Assembly (NCBI GenBank): GCA_902630355.1
Contig: CACOUL010000016.1
Location: forward strand, 1 to 50,685
DNA: 50,685 bases
Source of the DNA: Planctomycetaceae bacterium
Lineage (GTDB): Bacteria; Planctomycetota; Planctomycetia; Pirellulales; UBA7805
Reading direction: 5' to 3'
The translations under genes and the position numbers were made by a program. The notes beneath the pieces are model-generated. The model did not search any database, was not told the origin of the DNA, and saw nothing but the letters and a program-made list of their open reading frames with translations. Every line of letters begins with the position of its first letter. The stretch's first letter is position 1. Of this stretch, positions 34,139-42,963 are shown in pieces.

Positions 34139-35308
34139 ATGGAGGTCAACAAGGAACAGCAATCGAATCGAATTCCGGCGATGGAAGGGGAAACACCGGC
34201 ACTTCCCGCAGGTCCGGTTGACTGGCCGACCGCCGACCCTGCCATTCGCGAGGCCCTCCTCGCAGCGTGGTCTGATGGATCGTGGGGAACCTACCACGGA
34301 GTCTGGATCGATCGGTTGACCGAGCGACTCAGTCGGCTGCATGCCCGCGAGTATGTGCTTCCCTGCAGTTCTGGAACCTATGCAGTGGAGGCAGCCCTTC
34401 GGGGCGTGGGTGTGAAATCGGGCGATGAGGTGGTGTTGGCGGGCTACGATTTTCCGGGCAACTTTCGCGCCATCGAGCAACTCGATGCCCGCCCGGTATT
34501 GATTGACATTGCGGCCGATAGTTGGTCGCTCGACCCGTCGCTTTTGGACCGCGTTTGGAGTCCTTCGGTTCGGGCGGTGATTGTGTCCCACTTGCACGGT
34601 GCGCTGGCTAGAGTCGAAACCATCGAAGCGTGGTGCCGCGCACGAGAGATCGCGCTGGTCGAGGATGCCTGCCAGGTGCCGGGAGCCGAGATCGGTGATC
34701 GGCTTGCCGGTTCGTTTGGTGACGTGAGTGTACTGAGTTTTGGTGGTAGCAAATTGCTTACGGCCGGACGGGGAGGTGCTTTGTTAACGGGCCGGGAGGA
34801 TGTTTTTCAACGGGCAAAAATTCACGGTCACCGCGGTAACGATGCCTTTCCGCTGAGCCAGCTTCAGGCGGCAGTCCTACTGCCTCAGTTAGACGCACTC
34901 GAACAGCGCAATCGACAGCGGCTGGCGGCGGTCGAGTTTTTTGCCCGCCGGGGAGTTTCCTGGAGCAGTCTCACACGGCATGTTTCGAGGGCCTCGGAGG
35001 AGCGATCCTCCTTCTACAAACTTGGCTGGAAATACACGGGCGAAATGCAGGGAGGCCCGACGCGTGGTATGTTTTTACAATCGCTGCAGGCGGAGGGTCT
35101 GGCAATCGACAGCGGCTTTCGCGGCTTTTCCCAGCGAAGCGATCGGCGTTGCCGTCGCCCGGTACCTCTTCCCGAGAGCGAGTTGGCGGCCCATGCAACC
35201 GTTTTGCTTCATCACCCCCTCCTGCTTGCCGATGAGGTGACGCTCGAGCGGGCAGCGGAAGCATTCGATAAAGTGCATGCCGCCTTCTTCTCGCAGCCCG
35301 CGAACTGA
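34139..35308 (+). CDS. DegT/DnrJ/EryC1/StrS-type PLP aminotransferase
   Basis: This is a 389-residue fold type I PLP enzyme of the sugar-aminotransferase group that acts on nucleotide-linked keto-sugars. It shows WGTYHGVWIDRLTERLSRLH, the phosphate-binding CSSGTYAVEAALRGVGVKSGDEV, the aspartate and Gln in LVEDACQVPGAEIGDRLAGSFGD, and the PLP lysine in SFGGSKLLTAGRGGALLT. Its C-terminal half shows substrate-contact segments such as RGMFLQSLQAEGLAID. ATG 34139 sits at a promoter; ATG 34181 is an alternative. The cluster with a PHP phosphatase of the CpsB type suggests a role in surface polysaccharide, which is inference. Confidence 0.87.
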   Translation: MEVNKEQQSNRIPAMEGETPALPAGPVDWPTADPAIREALLAAWSDGSWGTYHGVWIDRLTERLSRLHAREYVLPCSSGTYAVEAALRGVGVKSGDEVVLAGYDFPGNFRAIEQLDARPVLIDIAADSWSLDPSLLDRVWSPSVRAVIVSHLHGALARVETIEAWCRAREIALVEDACQVPGAEIGDRLAGSFGDVSVLSFGGSKLLTAGRGGALLTGREDVFQRAKIHGHRGNDAFPLSQLQAAVLLPQLDALEQRNRQRLAAVEFFARRGVSWSSLTRHVSRASEERSSFYKLGWKYTGEMQGGPTRGMFLQSLQAEGLAIDSGFRGFSQRSDRRCRRPVPLPESELAAHATVLLHHPLLLADEVTLERAAEAFDKVHAAFFSQPAN

Positions 35309-35493
35309 GGCGGCGCGAAAGTTTTTCTCTGCTGTACCACGTGCCGGATGTCAGCAGTGCCAGCATTGGGTGAGGCAAAGCGAACTGATCTGGCGATGGG
35401 ATGCTCGGATCGCTATATGTCGTGCCTTGGCACGGGCTGATCTGTGAAGGGACACCACGCTCAGGGCTTAATTTGAATTTGGGAGTCGCAACG

Positions 35494-35778
35494 ATGAAAT
35501 GCCCCAACTGCTGGTCGCGGAAAATTGACGACAAGGGAATCAGTGTTTTTCAGAAGTTCGCCGCAGCCTTCCTTTTGATGTCGCCGGTGAAATGTCGACA
35601 CTGTTTTCACCGGTTCCATAAAGCGATCTGGACATCTCTACCCCGCGCGGAATCGTCGGCACCGCATCAGGAGATTCTTAATGCGGAAGATGACGCGAGC
35701 ATCTTGCCGTTTCCTCAGAACGACAAGAAATCGGTGCCCGAAAAAGTTTCATCCACACCGCTCCGGAACGCGGCTTAG
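35494..35778 (+). CDS. Small zinc-ribbon protein
   Basis: This 94-residue protein has an N-terminal CxxC...CxxC zinc ribbon (CPNC at 3-6, CRHC at about 34-37) separated by a hydrophobic stretch, VFQKFAAAFLLMSPV. A Ser/Glu/Pro-rich disordered tail follows. ATG 35494 has GGGAG 8 nt upstream. The CpsB-like gene starts 12 bases after its stop, so they are probably co-transcribed. Function is unknown. Confidence 0.7.
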   Translation: MKCPNCWSRKIDDKGISVFQKFAAAFLLMSPVKCRHCFHRFHKAIWTSLPRAESSAPHQEILNAEDDASILPFPQNDKKSVPEKVSSTPLRNAA

Positions 35779-35790
35779 GGGTGCAATTTT

Positions 35791-36585
35791 ATGGCGGAGC
35801 CGTTTGTCGATATTCATTGTCATCTTTTACCCGGAATCGATGACGGCGCCAGGAATTTAACCGAATCTCTGACGATGGCGCGGATGGCAGTTGCGGAAGG
35901 CATGACAACGGTGGTGTGCACTCCGCATCAAGCGGGCGCTTTTTCAGACAATCGGGGTAGTGCGATTCGGTCTGCCGTCGACGCCCTGCGGAATGAACTT
36001 GCTCGAGAGGGGATTCCCCTGGAGATTCTTCCCGGTGGTGATGTACGGATTGAGTCCGAGTTGGTGAAGGATTTGATTTCGGGCGAGATTCTGTCGCTCG
36101 GCGACCATCGCCGCCATGTGTTGCTCGAACTACCCCACGAGCTGTATTTTCCCTTGGAGGGATTGCATTCCGAATTGAAGGCGGAAGGTATAACCGGAAT
36201 TCTCTCTCATCCGGAACGCAACCAGGGCATTTTGGATCGCCCGAGTGTGGTCAAGCCGCTGGTTGAATTGGGAGTGCTCATGCAAATTACCGCTGGCAGT
36301 CTGGTCGGGACCTTCGGAGAGACGATCCAAAAATTTTCCGAGGATTTGCTCTGCAAGGGATTAGTGCACTTCATTTCCACCGATGCTCATAGCCCGAAGC
36401 GTCGACGTCCTCTGATGCGTCGGGCTTTCGATCGAGCGGTGGAACTGGTGGGGACAGATATGGCAACGGCCCTCTGTTGCCGAAATCCTTGCGCGGTGGC
36501 GGACGGTCGGGAGGTGCAAGGGGGCCTCCAGGCGAAACCGAGTCGTTCTTTGAAGAGTTGGTTTTCTCGGCGTGGTGCGGCGTGA
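35791..36585 (+). CDS. CpsB/CapC-type PHP-domain tyrosine-protein phosphatase
   Basis: This is a 264-residue metal-dependent phosphatase of the polymerase-and-histidinol-phosphatase (PHP) superfamily, in the YwqE/CpsB group that dephosphorylates the tyrosine kinases controlling capsule or exopolysaccharide export. Metal-ligand motifs are DIHCHLLPGIDDGARN (residues 7-22), CTPHQAG, the GGDVRIES strand, HPERNQG and STDAHSPKRRR. A matching tyrosine kinase is not in the window. It is spaced 12 bases after the zinc-ribbon gene. The family is well established, but the substrate here is inferred. Confidence 0.9.
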   Translation: MAEPFVDIHCHLLPGIDDGARNLTESLTMARMAVAEGMTTVVCTPHQAGAFSDNRGSAIRSAVDALRNELAREGIPLEILPGGDVRIESELVKDLISGEILSLGDHRRHVLLELPHELYFPLEGLHSELKAEGITGILSHPERNQGILDRPSVVKPLVELGVLMQITAGSLVGTFGETIQKFSEDLLCKGLVHFISTDAHSPKRRRPLMRRAFDRAVELVGTDMATALCCRNPCAVADGREVQGGLQAKPSRSLKSWFSRRGAA

Positions 36586-36647
36586 GCCGTCGGAAGTCCA
36601 ACGATGCCCCCTGGTGCCTAGCCGGTATTGAATCTAAGTGAAGCATT

Positions 36648-37457
36648 ATGAAGTGCAACGTCATCAGGTGGAGCCAATCATTCGGGGTTCGTGTGCTCCT
36701 ACTTGCCGTGGCATCGCATGTCGCATGCCATCGGGCCGTGGCTCGGGCCGACACGTGGGCCGACCACCGTGCGATCGGTCCTTTCGTCTGCCGCGCCGAT
36801 TTTTCTCTCCAGGGGCATGAGCAGGTCTTTCACGATCTTGCCGATATTCAGCGCGATCTGTATCGGCAACTAGGCGTTCCCCCGGGCCAGGAACAGATTG
36901 AAGTGTACCTTTTTCGCAGTCGCTCGTCGTATCACCGTTACCTTCGCCAATGGTATCCGGAGGTGCCGTCCCGCCGCGCACTGTTTATAAAAAACAACGG
37001 TCCCGGCAAAGTGCTGGTCTATCTTTCCGACGAACTTCACACCGACATCCGTCACGAATGTACGCACGCACTGTTGCACTCATCGCTCCCGATGGTACCA
37101 CTCTGGCTCGACGAAGGGTTGGCCGAATATTATGAGGTTCCCCCGAATGCGAGGCTCTATCGAAATCCGCATCGCACAGCGACCGTCTGGAGTTACCGAC
37201 TCTGGCAGCGGCAGTCGATTGCCGATCTTGAGAGCAGAAACCAACTTTCCGAAATGGGCCGCGACGAATATCGGCACGCGTGGGCCTGGGTCCATTTCAT
37301 GATCAACGGCCCGCCGGCAGCGAGGCAGGAGCTTGCCAATTTTCTTACCGATATTCGCGAAGGAAAGCCTCCGGGCGAACTCAGCACGAGGATCGCTCGG
37401 GCGGTGCCCGACCCGGATCGCGCTATCGTGCAGCACTTCAAATCTTTCTGGAAATAA
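36648..37457 (+). CDS. Secreted gluzincin-like peptidase (DUF1570-like)
   Basis: This 269-residue exported protein has the MA-clan zinc signature: HECTH with flanking IRHECTHALLHSSLPM at about residues 124-139, and the third-ligand region LDEGLAEYYEVP (about 144-155), in which the glutamate of DEGLAEY is the likely ligand. The signal peptide core is VRVLLLAVASHVA. Planctomycetes carry many such proteins with no known substrate. ATG 36648 is the natural start. It is a single gene, 62 bases after the CpsB-like gene and on the same strand. Confidence 0.8.
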   Translation: MKCNVIRWSQSFGVRVLLLAVASHVACHRAVARADTWADHRAIGPFVCRADFSLQGHEQVFHDLADIQRDLYRQLGVPPGQEQIEVYLFRSRSSYHRYLRQWYPEVPSRRALFIKNNGPGKVLVYLSDELHTDIRHECTHALLHSSLPMVPLWLDEGLAEYYEVPPNARLYRNPHRTATVWSYRLWQRQSIADLESRNQLSEMGRDEYRHAWAWVHFMINGPPAARQELANFLTDIREGKPPGELSTRIARAVPDPDRAIVQHFKSFWK

Positions 37458-37541
37458 CGTACCGTTTTTAAGGTCTGTGGCGACAGGTTGGCCCCTTCCC
37501 GCGTATTGTTCTTCGTCGCTTTTGGCGAATCCCGTGGTTCG

Positions 37542-37571
37542 CTTGACAACCGTAGTCGAGGCCAAGTAATT
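37542..37571 (+). promoter_or_regulatory. Promoter with perfect -35 before the 536-residue secreted protein
   Basis: TTGACA (37542-37547), an 18-base spacer and TAATTT (37566-37571) lie 27 bases before the ATG at 37599. The -35 is perfect; the -10 matches in 4 of 6 positions. Confidence 0.5.
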
Positions 37572-37598
37572 TAGGCAAATGAGGGGTTTATTTCCCTG

Positions 37599-39209
37599 AT
37601 GTTGCTTTTTTTTCTGCGGTGCCTCGCGAGGCGGCGGAATCGGAAACCCAAGGATCTTCACGTGTCTTCTCATCGGTCTCGCAGGCTGATCGTCCACCAG
37701 AACTTGTGCCGTGCTTTCTTCGCGGTGCCGGCTCTTCGGGTGTGGTCGGTTTTTCTCTTTTTTGTGGCCCTGTTCCCTGCGGCCCTCCTTGCGGGGCAAC
37801 AAAACGGCGGAGACCAGGCCTTTGCGGAACTGGTTGTCGATGAAAGTCAGAAATCGAAAGAAAGAAGCAAGGTCGAGCCTATTCTTCGTAGACCGGGGAG
37901 CGAATTCGACCTCGGTCACCGGGATGAAAACGAAGAAAAATTAAATCAGGAAATCCTTGAGGATTTCTTCAGGCGCTACTTCCTTGCGCGGATGACGAAC
38001 GCATCGAAGATCGGGCAACTCCCTCAGATACGCGGTGAAGTGAGGGACAAGTGTGCTGCCAGCAAAAATAAATCTAATGTGATGGATGAGTTGAATCAGA
38101 TCACGAGCGGCATGATGCACGCGCTGTGCAATGGCGTGTTGCAGACCACAGATGCCAGTGGGCAAACACAACAGGTGATTGTCATTCAAGAAAGTGTTCG
38201 CGATCAAAATGACCAACTGCGGTTAGTACAAGCGAAAGACGATTTGGTGGCAAAAGATCAGGTATTCGATCTTTCGGGGCGGCCCGTCGCTCAAAGCAAT
38301 ATTGCAACCCTCGCGCCCGCAGAAGCCGATTTTCATCCGGCGGTCAAACTCAATGCGATGCTGGTGCTTCGCGACTTGAACGACAAACAGCCAAAAAAAG
38401 GGAAGCCGCAGACTGCAGAACCGCGTGTTAATACACAAAGAGATTTGATTGCGTATTTGGAATCGAGTGAAAAGTTATCGGATATCCTCCTCATCGGAGC
38501 ACTCAGCGGAATAGCACGACATGCCGAGTTCGAACAAGACTCCAACCGTAAAAATCGGATTGCCACGGTTGTAGCGGCGGTTGTCGATCTGCCGGGGGCT
38601 GCGGGTCGGAGTGATGATGCCGCGGGCTGGATCCGTCGGCAGGCAGTCGATATTCTCGGCAACATCGGTTTGCCCGGTAATGGAAGTCGTTATGTTGCCA
38701 AGTTGTATAAAATCATCAGGGATGAGAAAGAGCCCCTGCCGCTTCGTATTGCGGCAGCCGAGGCGTTGCGCAAGATGGACCTCAGCCGACTGCCGGACGG
38801 AGTAATGGAAAAGTTGACGCGGAGCCTGACACAGTTGGCGTCCGACGCATGCGATTACGAGATTGTAGAACAACTCCGTCAAAATCGACCCTTTTCGAAA
38901 CCGAGATTGCAGCATCGACTCGCGGCAGTGCGGCTGGCAGTGACCGGCGATTTACAAGGGGAAGCAACCGATGGGGGGCAGATGGCAGGTGGTTTGATGG
39001 CGGTCGCCACCGACGAGGATCAGGCATCGCTGCAAAAGTTGCTGACTGAAATTCAAAAAATCGAAACTCGGTTGAGTACACTGGCAGCCACCACGCCGAG
39101 CAACCAGGTTGAAGACTTGCTACAAGAGAGTGTTCGTGGGCTCAAAGGTTTGCAGGTCACGGAAGATGGGCCACAGCCACCCGCTCCCCAGACGGCCGAG
39201 AATCCCTAG
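37599..39209 (+). CDS. Secreted protein with HEAT-like region
   Basis: This 536-residue protein has a long basic n-region and a hydrophobic segment, VWSVFLFFVALFPAALLAG, near residues 49-67, so it is exported or anchored. After it come charged helices, a beta-rich middle (GVLQTTDASGQTQQVIVIQE), and an alpha-helical region with HEAT-like repeats (GNGSRYVAKLYKIIRDEKEPLPLRIAAAEALRKMD). A predicted coiled-coil helix (LQKLLTEIQKIETRLSTLAATT) ends in a Pro-rich tail. I do not recognise the family. It is preceded by a good promoter and has no close neighbours. Its start could also be an internal codon nearer the hydrophobic helix. Confidence 0.6.
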   Translation: MLLFFLRCLARRRNRKPKDLHVSSHRSRRLIVHQNLCRAFFAVPALRVWSVFLFFVALFPAALLAGQQNGGDQAFAELVVDESQKSKERSKVEPILRRPGSEFDLGHRDENEEKLNQEILEDFFRRYFLARMTNASKIGQLPQIRGEVRDKCAASKNKSNVMDELNQITSGMMHALCNGVLQTTDASGQTQQVIVIQESVRDQNDQLRLVQAKDDLVAKDQVFDLSGRPVAQSNIATLAPAEADFHPAVKLNAMLVLRDLNDKQPKKGKPQTAEPRVNTQRDLIAYLESSEKLSDILLIGALSGIARHAEFEQDSNRKNRIATVVAAVVDLPGAAGRSDDAAGWIRRQAVDILGNIGLPGNGSRYVAKLYKIIRDEKEPLPLRIAAAEALRKMDLSRLPDGVMEKLTRSLTQLASDACDYEIVEQLRQNRPFSKPRLQHRLAAVRLAVTGDLQGEATDGGQMAGGLMAVATDEDQASLQKLLTEIQKIETRLSTLAATTPSNQVEDLLQESVRGLKGLQVTEDGPQPPAPQTAENP

Positions 39210-39252
39210 TTGCCGCTGCGGGGACGTCCTTTCGGTTCTCGCCGAGGCCTCT

Positions 39253-39885
39253 TTAATTTTCGACGGCGACCGACTGTTCCGTGTGCGAAAAATGCAGAAT
39301 TGCCTCGTACGTGAGAATCGCTGCGCCCACAAACACCAGATCACCGACGAGCGATGCCGGATAAAAGGGAATCGCCCGAAGGTAGCACTCGCTGAGTCCT
39401 GAGAGCGTCCTGGCGTAAATTCCACCCCCCAGCCATACGGCAAAGTTGGTCGTGGCGAAGAAAAACGCGGAAGGAAGCATACCGCAGGCAAGCATGCCCA
39501 AGGGTCGCAAGCGACGCCGGTCACCGTCGATTTTTCCGAGTACGCGACTGAGCATCACCGGAAAGAGGAGTGACCCGTAAACGACTGCCAGCATTGCCCA
39601 ACTGCCGTAGGACTGCAGCCCGATGTTGCTCACGACCATCACAGCGATCGGTGCCAAGGCGGCAAGCGCCGGTCGTGAGAAGTAGAGGCCGGCAAAAACC
39701 GCGATGCCGACGGTGGGTGTAAAGTTGGGCACGTCTTCAAATGCCCAGCGTCCCAGAACGCCCAAGGCGACCAACATTACAAAAACTATCCACTCGCGAA
39801 CGGTTGCCGATTTCAAGTGTCCTCTCCCTGTTGCAAGCTGTTGCAAGATCCTCCGCGAGCGGGGATCGGTGGCGATGCCAAGCAT
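39253..39885 (-). CDS. DUF6580-like integral membrane protein
   Basis: This is a 210-residue membrane protein with about five hydrophobic helices. The diagnostic segment WAFEDVPNFTPTVGIAVFAGLYF, containing NFTP, matches the DUF6580 family, which resembles the ECF-transporter S-component fold; this assignment is by eye. The ATG at 39885 lacks a Shine-Dalgarno; a TTG at 39817 with AGAGGA upstream would remove 23 residues. Function is unknown, and no energising ATPase genes are in the window. Confidence 0.68.
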   Translation of the reverse strand: MLGIATDPRSRRILQQLATGRGHLKSATVREWIVFVMLVALGVLGRWAFEDVPNFTPTVGIAVFAGLYFSRPALAALAPIAVMVVSNIGLQSYGSWAMLAVVYGSLLFPVMLSRVLGKIDGDRRRLRPLGMLACGMLPSAFFFATTNFAVWLGGGIYARTLSGLSECYLRAIPFYPASLVGDLVFVGAAILTYEAILHFSHTEQSVAVEN

Positions 39886-39917
39886 GCGAGCATCTTATCG
39901 CAGGAGCCCCTCTACCT

Positions 39918-40562
39918 TCAAGCGGCCAGTAAGCGCCCCAGTCGCACACCGAGTCGCCGCCGGGCATGATGCAATCGGCTTTTGACCGTTCCGACCGGGA
40001 TCTGAGCCAGTTGGCTGATTTGCCGTAGTGATCGTCCTTCAAAATAGAACCACTTGAGCACTTGTCTTTCCCTCGGTTTGAGGGAGTTCACCGCGGCGTG
40101 GACCGCTTCGTATTCTTCTTGCGCTATCAGGCGTTCGATCGGTGAGAGGTCCCGGCAGATCGGGTTTCCGGACCGGGAGTGCGGATCCACAGAACGGTCG
40201 CGGGCCAATCGGGCATTGCGCCGCGCTGCAAGCCGCCGTGCGATGGTCCGCAGCCAACTCCCGATGCACTCCGGATTGCGGAGCCGATTGAGAGATGCCG
40301 CGGCCTGCACCGAAACTTCCTGCCTCACGTCGCTGATGTCACTCGCATTGATCAGATGCGTTTGCAGTGTTCTCTCAACCGACTGCTGATAGTGCAGATA
40401 GAGTGTGGCAAAACTCCCTGCATCACCGGCTTGGGCAGCGCGAACCAGGGTAATGATCGATGAGCGACTTCCTGAATTTTTGGCGATGGCAACCAAGGCA
40501 TTCGACTCCGGGGTCAGCGACTGGGTTACCCTTAAGACACCGAAATCTCGAAAAGGTTCCAT
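39918..40562 (-). CDS. RNA polymerase sigma factor, sigma-70 (ECF-like) family
   Basis: This 214-residue protein has the two conserved ECF regions. Region 2 contains LVRAAQAGDAGSFATLYLHY and SDVRQEVSVQAAASLNRL...GSWLRTIARRLAARRNAR. Region 4 contains LKPRERQVLKWFYFEGRSLRQISQLAQIPVGTVKSRLHHARRRL, a helix-turn-helix. ATG 40562 is preceded by an A-rich stretch with no Shine-Dalgarno; the start could also be a GTG inside the N-terminus. No anti-sigma factor is adjacent. It is divergent from the GH2 gene, which suggests a regulatory relation but does not show one. Confidence 0.85.
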   Translation of the reverse strand: MEPFRDFGVLRVTQSLTPESNALVAIAKNSGSRSSIITLVRAAQAGDAGSFATLYLHYQQSVERTLQTHLINASDISDVRQEVSVQAAASLNRLRNPECIGSWLRTIARRLAARRNARLARDRSVDPHSRSGNPICRDLSPIERLIAQEEYEAVHAAVNSLKPRERQVLKWFYFEGRSLRQISQLAQIPVGTVKSRLHHARRRLGVRLGRLLAA

Positions 40563-40691
40563 TTTTTTGAAAATTTTTTTCGCTTCCGCTCTGAGCCAAC
40601 CGGAGGGCTGCTGGAAGGTGGGCACGGTGGCGGGTATAAGAGACCCTTTACCACTGTCTACCACTGGCCAAAATACCGAGAAAGAACCACT

Positions 40692-42956
40692 ATGAACCGG
40701 CTTCTCCCGATTTTGCTTCTTCTTTATTGCCTTGTTCCAGCCACCGTTGATGCGGAAGATTGGCAGGCGGGGCAGGGGAGGCTGATGACCCGTTGGGCGG
40801 CCGATGTATCGCCCGAGAATGCACACCGGGAATATCCGCGGCCACAATTGGTGCGCGATAAGTGGCTCAATCTCAACGGTCTCTGGCAGTACGCTATTCG
40901 GCCGACGAGCGAAACGGGCATGCCGAGTTCCTTCGACGGCGAGATTCTGGTCCCCTTTCCGGCCGAGAGTGCCCTTTCGGGGGTGATGCGCGAAGTGGGT
41001 CCGGGAAATCGGCTCTGGTATCATCGCAGTTTTTCGATTCCCGCCGATTGGGCCGGTGAGCGAGTGGTGTTGCACTTCGGTGCGGTCGACTGGCAGGCCA
41101 CTGTCTGGGTCAATGGACGCAAGGTGGGCGAGCACCGCGGAGGCTACGATCCGTTCAGTTTTGATATCACCTCGGCCCTTTCCGATTCTGGACCTCAGCA
41201 AATCACCCTTTCAGTCTGGGATCCGACCGACGCCGGCACGCAGGCCCGCGGCAAGCAAATACGCAAGCCCGAGTCGATCTGGTACTCACCGGTCACCGGC
41301 ATCTGGCAGACCGTCTGGCTTGAACCGGTTCCTGAGGCTTGCATCGAACGGGTAAAGATCGTCCCCGATGCCAAAAAGGGCAAAGTGCAAATGACCGTCT
41401 CCGCGTCCGGTGACGGGCAGTCCGATGCAAAAATACGCATTGTTTCCCGTTCACTCGGTGATGCGAGCGAAGCGATCGATGTGATCGAGCGGAGCGGGAA
41501 GGCGGGTACTCCCATGGCAATTGAGATTCCAGAGCCGCGGCTCTGGACGCCCGACACCCCGTGGCTCTATCAGTACGAGGTCCAACTCGATGGAGGAGAT
41601 AAAGCGACCGGTTATTTTGGGCTCCGCGATGTGGCGCTCGGACGTGACGGAGGGGGGAACCTGCGGTTGCTGCTCAACGGAGAACCACTTTTTCATTACG
41701 GCCCGCTCGATCAGGGTTGGTGGCCGGACGGACTTTACACGGCGCCCAGCGATGAAGCGCTGCTCTACGATCTGCTGGTCACCAAAGAGATGGGCTTTAA
41801 CATGGTCCGTAAGCACGTAAAAGTTGAGCCTGCCCGCTGGTATGCCCACTGCGATCGGTTGGGTCTGCTCGTCTGGCAGGACATGCCCAACGGCGATCTG
41901 CACATCCGGCCGGAGGAGCCTGATATCGACCGTTCGGCTCAATCTCGCCATCAATACGAAGCGGAGTGGAGTGCCATTATCGATGCATTTCATAACTATC
42001 CCTGTATCGTCATGTGGGTCCCTTTCAACGAAGGCTGGGGTCAGTTCGATACGCAGCGGATTGTCGACTGGACGCGCAAGCTCGATCCGACACGGCTGAT
42101 CGACAACGCCAGCGGTTGGTCGGATCGCGATTGCGGCGACGTGCTCGATATCCATGCGTATCCCGGCCCGGCGATGCCGCCGCTCGAAAAATCGCGTGCC
42201 GTGGTACTCGGCGAATACGGAGGGCTCGGTCTGCCGGTCGAGGGACACACCTGGACGAACAAGGACAACTGGGGTTATCGGGGATACACGAGCGAGGCGG
42301 AACTTAACGATGCCTACCACGATCTGGTGCAAAAGCTTAGACCGCTGATCGATAGTGGGCTGGCGGCCGCGGTCTATACGCAGACGACCGATGTCGAGAC
42401 GGAGGTCAACGGGCTTTTGACCTACGATCGGGCGGTCAACAAGTTTGATGTGCCGCGGGCTGCCGAAGCGCATGCACGACTTTACGAACCGCCGAATCGG
42501 CTGCTGACCGTGATGCCTACCTCGACCAAGGGTGCGCTGCAACGGTGGCGTTACACCAAGTCGCGACCGGCCGAGGATTGGTTTGCTGCCGATTTTGACG
42601 ATTCGCAGTGGAACGCCGGCAAGGGCGGCTTCGGTTCGGCGAGTTCGCCTGCTGCGATTGTCGGTACCGAGTGGACCGAATCGGACATCTGGCTGCGGCG
42701 GACGCTCCAGATCAATGGCGAGCCACCGACGGAGGGTTATTGGCGGATCCATCACGATGAGGATGCTGAAGTCTATGTGAACGGAAAACTCGTGCAGACC
42801 TTTCCCGGCTACACCCAGAGCGCGACGCTCGTGCCACTCTCGCCCGATACGGTAGCGGCACTGGAGCGGGGGAAGAACGTGATTGCCGTCCACTGCCGTC
42901 AGACCGACGGCGGACAGTATATCGATTTGGGGATTTTGGAGGCCGCCGAGCAGTAA
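40692..42956 (+). CDS. Secreted glycoside hydrolase family 2 protein
   Basis: This 754-residue exported beta-glycosidase of the GH2 family (beta-galactosidase/glucuronidase/mannosidase type) has signal peptide MNRLLPILLLLYCLVPATVDA. A jelly-roll sugar-binding domain comes first (VNGRKVGEHRGGYDPFSFDIT), then an Ig-like domain and a TIM barrel. The acid/base is the glutamate in MWVPFNEGWGQFDT. The nucleophile is probably the glutamate in VVLGEYGGLGLPVEGHTW. A C-terminal beta domain (WFAADFDDSQWNAGKGGFGSA) follows. The substrate cannot be fixed by sequence alone. It is divergent from the sigma factor gene and converges on the SIMPL gene. Confidence 0.92.
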   Translation: MNRLLPILLLLYCLVPATVDAEDWQAGQGRLMTRWAADVSPENAHREYPRPQLVRDKWLNLNGLWQYAIRPTSETGMPSSFDGEILVPFPAESALSGVMREVGPGNRLWYHRSFSIPADWAGERVVLHFGAVDWQATVWVNGRKVGEHRGGYDPFSFDITSALSDSGPQQITLSVWDPTDAGTQARGKQIRKPESIWYSPVTGIWQTVWLEPVPEACIERVKIVPDAKKGKVQMTVSASGDGQSDAKIRIVSRSLGDASEAIDVIERSGKAGTPMAIEIPEPRLWTPDTPWLYQYEVQLDGGDKATGYFGLRDVALGRDGGGNLRLLLNGEPLFHYGPLDQGWWPDGLYTAPSDEALLYDLLVTKEMGFNMVRKHVKVEPARWYAHCDRLGLLVWQDMPNGDLHIRPEEPDIDRSAQSRHQYEAEWSAIIDAFHNYPCIVMWVPFNEGWGQFDTQRIVDWTRKLDPTRLIDNASGWSDRDCGDVLDIHAYPGPAMPPLEKSRAVVLGEYGGLGLPVEGHTWTNKDNWGYRGYTSEAELNDAYHDLVQKLRPLIDSGLAAAVYTQTTDVETEVNGLLTYDRAVNKFDVPRAAEAHARLYEPPNRLLTVMPTSTKGALQRWRYTKSRPAEDWFAADFDDSQWNAGKGGFGSASSPAAIVGTEWTESDIWLRRTLQINGEPPTEGYWRIHHDEDAEVYVNGKLVQTFPGYTQSATLVPLSPDTVAALERGKNVIAVHCRQTDGGQYIDLGILEAAEQ

Positions 42957-42963
42957 ACCGCGG

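Noticed and set aside
39918-41201. 427-residue version of the sigma factor
   Set aside because: The additional N-terminus has no sigma similarity and runs into the GH2 gene; the ATG at 40562 gives the normal ECF length.
41451-42893. 480-residue open frame antisense to the GH2 gene
   Set aside because: Same reason: full overlap with a well supported gene and no motif.
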